A stretch of 64,000 nt of DNA, taken from Nostoc commune NIES-4072. Its GTDB lineage: Bacteria; Cyanobacteriota; Cyanobacteriia; Cyanobacteriales; Nostocaceae. The position numbers were made by a program, and so were the translations under genes. The stretch covers positions 248,001 through 312,000 of the forward strand of contig NZ_BDUD01000002.1 of assembly GCF_003113895.1 (NCBI RefSeq), read 5' to 3'. The notes under the pieces are model-generated. The model was given only the letters and a program-made list of their open reading frames with translations, was not told the origin of the DNA and did no database searches. Shown here one piece after another: positions 1 through 7,917 of this stretch; the first letter of the stretch is position 1; each line of letters begins with the position of its first letter.

Positions 1-513
1 ATCAATAGTCTGAGGACAGCTAGCTGGCAATGGAAGCTTTTTTAAAATAAACTTTAAATATAAATCAATACTATTTGATGACCAAGAATCACTATTTTGA
101 AAATACAAATACTTTATCAAAGAATCTTTCTGATCATAATCTATTTCTTGAAATAAGTATTTTGGTTGCTCGATTGCAATCATCGTGACATCATTTTTAA
201 ACACTGGCATCACATTTGTTCTTACCCATTGCATAAATTGCCTGACTACATTGTGTTCTACTACACTTGTTCGTGATATTAATGAGTGAATCGATAGAGC
301 GCTGAGTGTTGATACCAAACTCACTTGATTATTTTCCATCATCACTAATCGTTTCTGAACTTCTATTGACCTCACCAAATCATCAATTAAAATTGGAGCT
401 ATTATTTGCAATACATCCACTGCAAATAACTCTAGCCCTGTTGGTGTTGCTATCACTCTTACTACAGAACTTGATGGATGCTCAAATTCCCAATATCGCC
501 AAACTTCTACCAT
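1..513 (-). CDS. Hypothetical protein, truncated by window edge
   Basis: An open frame of 171 codons runs from an ATG at 513-511 to base 1 without a stop, so only the N-terminal part is inside the window. It starts MVEVWRYWEFEHPSSS. An AGGAGGG purine run lies about 20 bases upstream, rather far for a ribosome binding site. The segment VRVIATPTGLELFAVDVLQII is faintly reminiscent of Bro-N antirepressor domains, but I do not assign a family. The small plus-strand frame inside it (306-524) is treated as a shadow. Confidence 0.6.
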   Translation of the reverse strand, partial: MVEVWRYWEFEHPSSSVVRVIATPTGLELFAVDVLQIIAPILIDDLVRSIEVQKRLVMMENNQVSLVSTLSALSIHSLISRTSVVEHNVVRQFMQWVRTNVMPVFKNDVTMIAIEQPKYLFQEIDYDQKDSLIKYLYFQNSDSWSSNSIDLYLKFILKKLPLPASCPQTID

Positions 514-595
514 TTCTCTACTAACTTTTTTGTTCTCCCTCCTCTTACTGCAAAAGTTAACTTTTTACTATAAGAAGATACATTAAATACATCAA

Positions 596-625
596 AATTC
601 ACTCCGTCAGAATTCACTCCGTCAG
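596..625. repeat. 15-bp tandem duplication
   Basis: AATTCACTCCGTCAG occurs twice head to tail (596-610 and 611-625). A related AATTCACTTTGCCAG occurs near 959. Function unknown. Confidence 0.7.
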
Positions 626-762
626 AATAAATCAATGGAGAATTCAGATCCATCACTGATTTAAGACCACTAAATTTTCTTGTTTTGTGGGGGTTTTAAA
701 CCCCTTTCTTCACCCGCAATTCGTATAGAATTTATACTTATTTTCTGAATTCTGACAGAGAA

Positions 763-930
763 GATTGGAGATTGAAGATAGCAGATTGCAGATTGAAGTT
801 TTTGGTACAAGCCCCGCCGCAAGGGGCAGGAATGAATCTAAAATCTACTTTTCTCTTATCCTCAAGCTGCATCCAAGAGTGGGTGTAGTCAATCTCCAAT
901 CTCCAATCTCCAATCGGCAATCTCCAATTG
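763..930. repeat. Heptamer-bounded inverted-repeat element
   Basis: The left arm (763-797) is built from GATTGGA/GATTGAA/GATTGCA units and the right arm (890-930) from the reverse-complementary CCAATCT units, so the two arms can pair. The interior has GGTACAAGCCCCGCCGC, a motif that recurs as GGTACAAGCCCCCAC near 33.99 kb. This is the short-tandem-repeat style known from heterocystous cyanobacteria. Confidence 0.6.
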
Positions 931-1341
931 TTTGACGCATGTATTCTGTTTTAATCAGAATTCACTTTGCCAGAATGAGTGTTGCCCATGCTGAAGTCTT
1001 ACTTAGACACTATGGCATATTCCCCCACTTCAAAGGAATCGCTCGAAGTCTAAAAAAATATCGTACTTCTGGCTATTGCTTTTTGTTGACATCCTGTTAT
1101 AGAATTAGCCCTTTTGCCTGATTCAAAATAGATTCATTGCAAAAGTTCAAGTTTTTTAATAGTTAATTGCTAGTTTTAGCTTGCTATTTGAAATCAAATT
1201 ATTATATATTATTTAGAATGAAATTTAGCTCTCATTGATTTCATAAATACATCAAATTAGTTTTCCAAATCAAACTAAATTTAGCTTTTTTACTATCCAG
1301 TTTTTCCGAGAATAAATAGTTAGCTATTAAGCGAGAATAGT

Positions 1342-1995
1342 ATGCTTTTCAAAACTTCACAAATCGCCATCACTTTAGCTTTGCTCGTCGGTGGTGGTAT
1401 CATCTCTTGCCAGAGTAAAACGCCTGAACAGATTGCCAAAGAAACAGAACTTGAGTTGATTGCAGCAAAGCAAAAAGCAGAAGCATCTGTTGTTAAAAAA
1501 TTTGTTGATACTACTCCCGATCTGTATAGAGTTAATTGGAAAGTTTGTAGTGACGGTTTTCCAGGGCGAAACCACAGCGGCTGTGAAGAAAGTCGAGATG
1601 TCGCATCTAAAGGTTTTCGTGAAGCCGTCCTTGTTTGGGGCCCTGTTCAAGAGGTGAAGTTTGTCAGTAAACCTAATTTTGCTTTCAGTATGCAAAATGT
1701 TGGTTTGTTTGTTAAATCTAAAGGTTGTCTCTTATTGGGTAAACCCCAAGGAGGAGATCAGTTTTACAAAATAAACGAATTTTCACTCAGACAAGGTTCT
1801 GCCCTTCCAAAACCTGACAGCGCTAAAATTGATAAACTTTCTCCTGAAGATAAAACCAAAGCTATACGAGTAGCCATTAACAATGCCGAAGACGAAATTG
1901 CTTCTTTAAACAATTTCGGTGTTTCTTCCAGTGGATTTATACCTACTACTGCTTTACAACCTTGTCTCACCCTTGAGAAATGGAAAAACTTATAA
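1342..1995 (+). CDS. Putative lipoprotein of unknown function
   Basis: This 217-residue protein opens with a type II signal peptide: a hydrophobic stretch at about residues 8-21 followed by the lipobox IISC, with Cys24 as the expected lipidation site. Export and anchoring to a membrane are therefore likely. The mature part has a charged helical start (EQIAKETELELIAAKQKAEA) and several cysteines (CSDGFPG, GCEES, KGCLLL, QPCLTL) that could form disulfides outside the cytoplasm. I do not recognise the family. It stands alone, with repeat-rich spacers on both sides. Confidence 0.7.
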   Translation: MLFKTSQIAITLALLVGGGIISCQSKTPEQIAKETELELIAAKQKAEASVVKKFVDTTPDLYRVNWKVCSDGFPGRNHSGCEESRDVASKGFREAVLVWGPVQEVKFVSKPNFAFSMQNVGLFVKSKGCLLLGKPQGGDQFYKINEFSLRQGSALPKPDSAKIDKLSPEDKTKAIRVAINNAEDEIASLNNFGVSSSGFIPTTALQPCLTLEKWKNL

Positions 1996-2250
1996 ATTCA
2001 CAACTGCTTAAATAAGTAAAATTCGACGAGTGCAGTTCCTCCCATAACACCAAGGGGGAATGCACTCGATTGCTTTTTGGGTAGCGCGATCCTCTTGTAG
2101 TATGAATCACTTTGACAACATGAAAAGCAGAGCGGAGCTTTAACTTGCTCAAGTACTTTACAATAGATGTGAAACTGTCAATTCTTTCCCAATTCACTCG
2201 ATGTTGTTTCATAACTATACGAGTGTCGCAAGGTCTAGTTAACTCCAAAG

Positions 2251-3030
2251 TTGATGAATAGCCCCTTTTCTTTATCACCTCCCCAAAAAGCAATTGAGTC
2301 ATTATTAGCATTGCGAGATTACTACGCGCCTCTTGTAGAAGATTACGAAAAATTATATACCCTTGCCAAAGCAAATCTCACTCATGTAGAAGCTCTATTA
2401 TCTAACTGGCCTTCGACTGAGGAGGTGGATAATGATAATGAAGAATTCAACTCTGAAAAAGGAAAAAATTTCTTCTTATTCTTAAGTGAGGAATCTGTTA
2501 ATGACGATGTTGAACCTATTACCCATCCTATATTAGACGATTCACAGGATACATCACCAGTCGCAACCCAATTGCTTGACTCCACTTAACAAAACATATT
2601 CACACTTATACAAGCTTGGTCAGGTGAAGAATCTCATGCAGCTACAGATAGTCCATTCCTCCTAGAGCCACCGATAGAAACATCAACTCAACAGCAAGCG
2701 CTCTATGGAACCGAGATCCCCATGCTGCCTATTTTTCAATCGCTGTCTCGCCCGGAAGCTATTGAACAGGTATTGGCAGAACATATTGGCACAATTGTTC
2801 ACATCGATTTTATTGTCAAAACGCTTTATGGAGAGTTAGAGCCAGATGTCTTAAAGGTCGTCAAAGGCAGAGTTCAATCATCCCTCACTAAGGGCAGGGA
2901 AAGCAATAAATGGTTCAGTGTCTCTGGAAAACCCGGACATTATACTCTCTCTTTAACTTTACTACCCAAAAATCAGACGAAAAATTCATCTACCAGAGCA
3001 AAGGGCAAAAACCATAAACAAGTTAGTTAG
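2251..3030 (+). pseudogene. Cyanobacterial hypothetical gene with in-frame TAA
   Basis: Two open stretches, 2251-2589 (112 aa, MMNSPFSLSPPQKAIESLLA...) and 2590-3030 (the part after its ATG at 2722 is 102 aa, LPIFQSLSRPEAIEQVLAEH...), lie in the same frame and are separated only by the TAA at 2587-2589. The bases between that stop and the second ATG are fully open in frame, which indicates one original gene of about 260 codons with a nonsense change. The second half (HIGTIVHIDFIVKTLYGE, SSLTKGRESNKWFSVSG) looks like a small winged-helix-type fold, an inference only. Either half could still be made as a separate polypeptide. It lies upstream of recD2. Confidence 0.65.
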
Positions 3031-3122
3031 TAACAACAGTTGCTCATTTGACGATTAGCGATAACGCACATTTTGGCGCTACTGTTGTATCAGAACAGAA
3101 TCTCTCAACTCCGATTTAACTC

Positions 3123-5426
3123 ATGATGAGTCTCCTTAAAGTCGAGAATTTTCCATCGTTAACCTTGTCCGAAATTCAGCAGTATTTAGAGAGTGGGCTG
3201 TTTCGTGGCATCGGCAAGAAAACTGCTCAAACTCTTGTCAAACACTTTGGAACTTCAACCTTATCAGTGTTAGACAATGCTCCAGAAAAACTGGCTTCAA
3301 TTCCTGAACTTAGTACTTATCGAATCACCGCAATTACTTCATCTTGGTCATCAAGTAAAACTAATCCTAACTTTGGGGTTATTACTCAACTTCTGGCTGT
3401 GGGAACTTCATTAAAATTAGCCTTAAAAATTTGTGACCATTACGGACACAAAACCTCTTCTGTACTGCAAAACAACCCTTATCGCCTAGCGGATGAAGTC
3501 GATGGTATTGGTTTTAAAACTGCTGATCAGCTAGCGATATCTTTAGGAATCTCACTTGATAGTGAGACTCGCTATGCTTCATCTCTAATCCATGTTTTGA
3601 AATCGGCAATGCAAGAAGGCAATTGTTTTCTCCCATCATCGCAATTGCTTGCCGCCGCTATGGATGCGCTCAACCATAGGGAGCATACACCTGATATTCA
3701 ATCTTTAAGTACTATTCTTGCTAAGTTAATAGATAAGGGAACTTTAATTTCTGGTGAGAGTGGAGAGAGCGTTTACCTGAAAGCTGTTTACCGTGCTGAA
3801 CTTTCTGTGGCTTTAAAAATCCAAGCTCACCTGAATCAACCGACTCGTCCGAAAGAACATCTTGAACACTGGTTAAGCAATCTTCAAGCAACTGACTATC
3901 GCCAACTCTCACGCTTGAGCGATGAACAACTTAGTGCTTTGGTCATGGCAGCTAAACATCCAATCAGCATTATTACTGGTGGCCCTGGTCGCGGCAAAAC
4001 CCATGTTCTGAAAACTTTAGTGGAATGGTTGACTTCAATTAGGGCAACTATTACTCTTACCGCCCCCACTGGAAAAGCTGCTAACCGAATCAAAGATGCC
4101 ACAGGCATGGAAGCAAGTACCATTCACCGTCTACTTCAGTGGCAGGGAGTTGGGCAAGCTTTCCTTTATAACGAAGAGAATTTGCTTGCTCTCGACTGGC
4201 TGATTGTTGATGAATTTTCAATGGTAGATATATTCCTGTTTAATTCTCTACTCAAAGCAGTGCCAGCCAAAACCCAAATTTTGTTGGTAGGAGACTCTGA
4301 CCAATTACCCAGTGTCGGAGCCGGAATGGTGCTACGAGATTTGCTTCATTCGGATCTTATACCAACAACAAGATTGCAAACCATTTATCGGCAGCGACAC
4401 GAGAGTTTAATTATCTATGCAGCTACCGACGTAAATTTGGGTACAGTGCCGACATTGCACAAGTTTCATCAGCCCCAAGAGTGGATGGATGTAAGCGACT
4501 GCGCCATGCTAGAAACTCCTTCACCACAAGCAACCGCTAACACTATTGTCTCTTTAGCTCTAGCCATGAGCAAAGAAAATGTGGATTTAAATCAACAACT
4601 CATGGTATTAGCACCCCAAAAATCGGGACTAGCAGGCGTGAACAACCTTAATAAGCTTCTTGCCCCTATTTTCAACCCAAAACTTGAGAATCAGGCAGAA
4701 GTTGTTTCTGGCTCTGTCATCTACCGAGTTGGCGATCGCGTTATCCAACTGAAAAACCGTTATGAAACTGTCCCACCAGTAATGAACGGGGAGATGGGCA
4801 GAATTATTGCTGTAGACCCTCGCCATGAACTGCTAACAATTGATTGGGAAGGCGGCGCGCGAGTTGATTATTACAGGAGTGACTTTGAGCAAATCATGCA
4901 TTCCTTTTGTATTACTTGCCATAAGAGCCAGGGTAGTGAATTTCCTTATGTGATTTTTCCATTACTCACCTCTAACTCCCGAATGCTAACCCGCCAATTG
5001 CTTTATACCACCATGACCCGTGCAATGGGTACATTTATTGCTGTTGGTCAACTTCTTGCATTAAATATTGCTGTCGCCACAGATAAGCCCGCTAAACGCT
5101 TTACTGGGCTTACCAATTTACTCATTTCACCCCCTAATGAATTAGCAAATATTTGGCGCAGATTAGGTAACGCCACCAAATCTCCAACAACAGCATCTAC
5201 TCTAACCATCGCTTCTAGACTCCAACAACGCCAATTGACTGCTACACAAGGACAGATGACAACTATTGGTAGTCTTGCACTACAAATGTATGAGTCCAAA
5301 TTTGGTTATCGTCCTTCAAAGCAACCCGAACTTGTCGGCAAGTTTCGCTTTAAGACTTATCATTATGAAACTTCTTCAGTTGAGTTAATTGATTCGGCAA
5401 TTGATGCAGTTCTCCGCAACCAATAA
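3123..5426 (+). CDS. recD2: RecD2-type SF1B DNA helicase
   Basis: The 767-residue protein matches the RecD2 layout, a 5'-3' DNA helicase family for repair or replication restart that acts without RecBC. The N-terminal third has helix-hairpin-helix-like elements (FRGIGKKTAQTLVKHFG, YRLADEVDGIGFKTADQL). Walker A is GGPGRGKT at about residues 286-293, Walker B is LIVDEFSMVD near 360-369, the GDSDQLPSVGAG motif follows, and the late motif ITCHKSQGSEF is of the SF1 motif V type. It starts ATG-ATG with no strong ribosome binding site. Length is normal for the family and no lesion is seen. The 69 residues after the helicase core are less conserved. Confidence 0.9.
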   Translation: MMSLLKVENFPSLTLSEIQQYLESGLFRGIGKKTAQTLVKHFGTSTLSVLDNAPEKLASIPELSTYRITAITSSWSSSKTNPNFGVITQLLAVGTSLKLALKICDHYGHKTSSVLQNNPYRLADEVDGIGFKTADQLAISLGISLDSETRYASSLIHVLKSAMQEGNCFLPSSQLLAAAMDALNHREHTPDIQSLSTILAKLIDKGTLISGESGESVYLKAVYRAELSVALKIQAHLNQPTRPKEHLEHWLSNLQATDYRQLSRLSDEQLSALVMAAKHPISIITGGPGRGKTHVLKTLVEWLTSIRATITLTAPTGKAANRIKDATGMEASTIHRLLQWQGVGQAFLYNEENLLALDWLIVDEFSMVDIFLFNSLLKAVPAKTQILLVGDSDQLPSVGAGMVLRDLLHSDLIPTTRLQTIYRQRHESLIIYAATDVNLGTVPTLHKFHQPQEWMDVSDCAMLETPSPQATANTIVSLALAMSKENVDLNQQLMVLAPQKSGLAGVNNLNKLLAPIFNPKLENQAEVVSGSVIYRVGDRVIQLKNRYETVPPVMNGEMGRIIAVDPRHELLTIDWEGGARVDYYRSDFEQIMHSFCITCHKSQGSEFPYVIFPLLTSNSRMLTRQLLYTTMTRAMGTFIAVGQLLALNIAVATDKPAKRFTGLTNLLISPPNELANIWRRLGNATKSPTTASTLTIASRLQQRQLTATQGQMTTIGSLALQMYESKFGYRPSKQPELVGKFRFKTYHYETSSVELIDSAIDAVLRNQ

Positions 5427-5531
5427 ATCTCTTCTAACCTTTACGGTGGGCGGTTACGCCATCGCCACCGGAAAAGGCACTTGAACCGGGAGCTTCCATA
5501 TATTCAAGCTTAACTCACACTTTTAAAATCT

Positions 5532-5765
5532 ATGGCTATTCCAGCAGCACAGTTAAAAATCGGGCTATCAGTAAGGTATTTAATCGGCACTCGAAGCGGT
5601 ATGAGTGCGGCAATAACCGATATCACCAAATCATCTCTTAGCATCAAGAATACTCATATCGTCACTTTGACTTTTGATGACGATTCATTGCCAAACCACT
5701 TAAAAACACAACAACTAACTGTCTATGACGAATTGCTATCAGGTTGTGAAATTATTACATTTTAA
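5532..5765 (+). CDS. Small hypothetical protein
   Basis: A 77-residue frame about 105 bases after recD2 on the same strand, starting MAIPAAQLKIGLSVRY. It looks beta-rich (KNTHIVTLTFDDDSL) with no signal peptide or membrane segment. The family is not recognised. Its codon use resembles recD2, so it may be co-transcribed with it. Confidence 0.5.
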   Translation: MAIPAAQLKIGLSVRYLIGTRSGMSAAITDITKSSLSIKNTHIVTLTFDDDSLPNHLKTQQLTVYDELLSGCEIITF

Positions 5766-5884
5766 AAAATGAAAATTGGCAACAGCAGCAGCAGCAGATC
5801 CCGCGCACATTCGCCGCGACAAGTTGAAATTAATTAAAATACGTGAGAATTCTGGCTCCTGAGTGCTGAATCCTTACCAAAATA

Positions 5885-6571
5885 CTAACTTGCTGGCTGA
5901 TATAATCCCGTATTTTCGTTAAATTCCCACCCTAATCCTGCTCTATCTTTGCCCTTACACCATGCTACAAAAAGCGGTGGAGGAAGATTAATTCGCTCCT
6001 TGCGTACACTTTCAGGACTTACACCAAGTCTCTTGGCTAAACCTTCTTCAGTTAATGGTTGCATTCGGGGAGTATGCACTTTGAAGGATGAATTATTGTA
6101 GTACGATTTTTGGCCCCGCTTTTGTTGGTTGTTGAGATAGTTTTGAATTTTTATAATCGCCTCAGCCAACTGTGTCATTCGAGCTGTCACCCCCTCCACT
6201 TTTTGTTCTAAATCATCAATTGCTGTGGTTTGGTTGCTATTAGATTCACTTAAAAACTCTGACTCGAGCTTATCAAGTCTAGAGCAAATAGCTTTTATCG
6301 TTTCATTGGTAGGACTGCTGTTAATATTGTTACTAGCAACTAAGTATTTTTTTACACTTGCCTTAATCTTTGATTCTAGGCGTTCGTCTAAATCATTACC
6401 ACCTATTGCATCGAGCTTATCTTGGTAATCTTCTAAGTAGAGTTCGATAAATCCGATCAGCGTGGCTGTTGCCGTTGTTCCTTTCGAGTTGCAACAGGCG
6501 ATAAACTGCTCCCATATCCTTTGGTCACAGTTGAAAGATGCCAGTTTTTTCTTACGCCCTGTATTGCTCAT
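5885..6571 (-). CDS. Putative DNA-binding protein with coiled coil
   Basis: The 228-residue protein has three visible parts. A basic N-terminus (SNTGRKKKLASFNCDQRIWEQ) is followed by a helix pair that could be ribbon-helix-helix-like. The middle (about 70-140) is a Glu/Gln/Leu-rich coiled coil (CSRLDKLESEF, IDDLEQKVEGVTARMTQLAE). The C-terminal segment TEEGLAKRLGVSPESVRKER is a typical helix-turn-helix. This resembles accessory plasmid proteins of cyanobacteria, but the role is unknown. An inverted repeat directly upstream of its start could be its own operator. Confidence 0.65.
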   Translation of the reverse strand: MSNTGRKKKLASFNCDQRIWEQFIACCNSKGTTATATLIGFIELYLEDYQDKLDAIGGNDLDERLESKIKASVKKYLVASNNINSSPTNETIKAICSRLDKLESEFLSESNSNQTTAIDDLEQKVEGVTARMTQLAEAIIKIQNYLNNQQKRGQKSYYNNSSFKVHTPRMQPLTEEGLAKRLGVSPESVRKERINLPPPLFVAWCKGKDRAGLGWEFNENTGLYQPAS

Positions 6572-6594
6572 GTTTACGTATCATCTAGGTAAAC
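6572..6594. promoter_or_regulatory. Candidate operator upstream of the 228-aa DNA-binding protein
   Basis: GTTTAC at 6572-6577 and GTAAAC at 6589-6594 form an inverted repeat that touches the start codon at 6571. A second near-palindrome, TAATTCGTCATGATGAATTA, lies at 6623-6642. Both are placed where an autoregulatory binding site would be expected. This is inferred from position and symmetry only. Confidence 0.3.
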
Positions 6595-6936
6595 TGGGAC
6601 TGTCCACGCTTATTAAATCGTGTAATTCGTCATGATGAATTACCTTGATACTATCATTCATTGTGAGCGCATTCCTCAAGCGATGCCTTCTAGGAAGAGA
6701 CGCTACCGCCAACGCCACTGACTCATAGCGGTTACGCTGGGAGCAAATAAATATAGACATCACCCTGTAGCAATTCCAGCATCAACCATCTTCGCAAGAG
6801 ACTAAGTATTAAATCTCGTCAGTGATTTTGCTAATTGCTGAAAATACCCATACAGATCACTAAACCCATTGAAGAGCGATCGCATTTGGGAGCCAGGAAC
6901 GTGTAGAAAAAGTGTAGAAAAAGTGTAGAAACTACA
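6595..6936. other. Intergenic region between integrase and DNA-binding protein gene
   Basis: There is no convincing gene; the 60-aa frame at 6581-6763 lacks a ribosome binding site and has shadow-like composition. The region contains the TAATTCGTCATGATGAATTA near-palindrome, a HIP1-like GCGATCGC near 6885, and triple GTGTAGAAAAA repeats just after the integrase stop. Confidence 0.4.
6901..6930. repeat. Three head-to-tail GTGTAGAAAAA units
   Basis: The 11-bp unit GTGTAGAAAAA is present at 6901-6911 and 6912-6922, with a third partial unit GTGTAGAA at 6923-6930. The array ends six bases before the stop codon of the tyrosine recombinase. Short direct repeats next to an integrase can be recombinase arm sites or plasmid iterons; here it is only a candidate. 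Confidence 0.6.
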
Positions 6937-7917
6937 TCAGCATAGAGGAGATTTCTTCCTCTGTCCTGGAATAATCAACTTTTGGACAGCACGGCGTTTA
7001 GTTTGTTCCCCGCGACGGTCATATCTGGCAGTCTGGTCACTGTTTGCGTGTCCTGCTAACCTTTGGACTGTAGAAATGTCTTCACCAGCATCGAGCAACT
7101 CCGAGATGAAAGTTCGCCGGAAATCATGAGCAGAGAAATTAGCAACAAAGGCTTGTGCGCCACGTTTTTGCAAAATAAATAGCACTGCTTGAGAGGTAAG
7201 TCGTCGCCGCACTATCCTTGAGCCTCTATTGACATGGCACAGCAAGGGGCCTGCCTCGTAGCCTCGAAGCGAGAACCAATCCGAGACTACAGTTAGACCA
7301 CTTTCGGGTAAGTACACAATCCGATCTTTGCCACCTTTGCCAGCACGCACCTGTATTGCCCCAGTATTCTCTTCAAAGTCGCTCAAGTCTAAATTCACCG
7401 CTTCAGAGCGGCGGACTCCGGTTCCCCGCAGGATGGTGAATAGGGCAGCATCTCTGTAACCAGTGGGGGTAGGGTCATCAAAACAGGTTTGCATCAATTG
7501 GGCAATTTCTTCGGTGAACAGAACACGTCCCCGCAATTGCTTGGTGACTTTAACGTTGGGAATATCCACAGCACGAGCAAAATCAACAGCATCCATTATC
7601 TCTAACCGCAGGGCTTCTTTTAAAACTCGCCGCAAAGCAGACAACACTTTGTTGACATAAGCTGGTGCATATTTTTCGCTCAACACAGAGCGAACTGCCG
7701 CCGTATGTTTGTAGCGCAGCGCTGCCCAGTTTAAAGTCATCGCATCACAATTGTCATCTGTGAGCAATCGCGCGATCGCATTGAGAGCTTGGCGCATAGC
7801 TGGACGGGAACCAGGGGAAAGGGTCGCCAAGTAGACTTGGGCTGGGTGTTCGATCAGGGGAATGGGAGAAGCAAGGGCTAAGGAAGAGGGGGTGCTGTTT
7901 TCAAGGGTTTCATGCAT
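6937..7917 (-). CDS. Tyrosine recombinase / site-specific integrase
   Basis: The 326-residue protein has a SAM-like N-terminal core-binding half (YKHTAAVRSVLSEKYAPAYV) and a complete catalytic half. The expected residues are seen: Arg in GTGVRRSEA, Lys in GKGGKDR, His-x-x-Arg in SAHDFRR, the GHAN His, and the nucleophilic Tyr in TARYDRRGE. Such enzymes cut and rejoin DNA at specific sites for integration or for multimer resolution of plasmids. Its ATG (7917-7915) directly abuts the TAA (7920-7918) of the Rep fragment, so the two may be translationally coupled. Confidence 0.9.
   Translation of the reverse strand: MHETLENSTPSSLALASPIPLIEHPAQVYLATLSPGSRPAMRQALNAIARLLTDDNCDAMTLNWAALRYKHTAAVRSVLSEKYAPAYVNKVLSALRRVLKEALRLEIMDAVDFARAVDIPNVKVTKQLRGRVLFTEEIAQLMQTCFDDPTPTGYRDAALFTILRGTGVRRSEAVNLDLSDFEENTGAIQVRAGKGGKDRIVYLPESGLTVVSDWFSLRGYEAGPLLCHVNRGSRIVRRRLTSQAVLFILQKRGAQAFVANFSAHDFRRTFISELLDAGEDISTVQRLAGHANSDQTARYDRRGEQTKRRAVQKLIIPGQRKKSPLC

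Larger units (their letters stand above)
514..1341. other. Gene-free repeat-rich spacer
   Basis: No convincing gene is seen in these 830 bases. The spacer holds a 15-bp tandem duplication, a heptamer-bounded inverted-repeat element, and then AT-rich sequence that probably carries the promoter of the lipoprotein gene at 1342. Small frames here are made of repeat sequence. Confidence 0.5.

Noticed and set aside
306..524. 72-codon plus-strand frame
   Set aside because: It is antisense to a 171-codon open frame with better composition and is Leu-rich low complexity.
738..1121. Two 60-codon frames
   Set aside because: They translate the heptamer repeats and their spacer; no ribosome binding sites.
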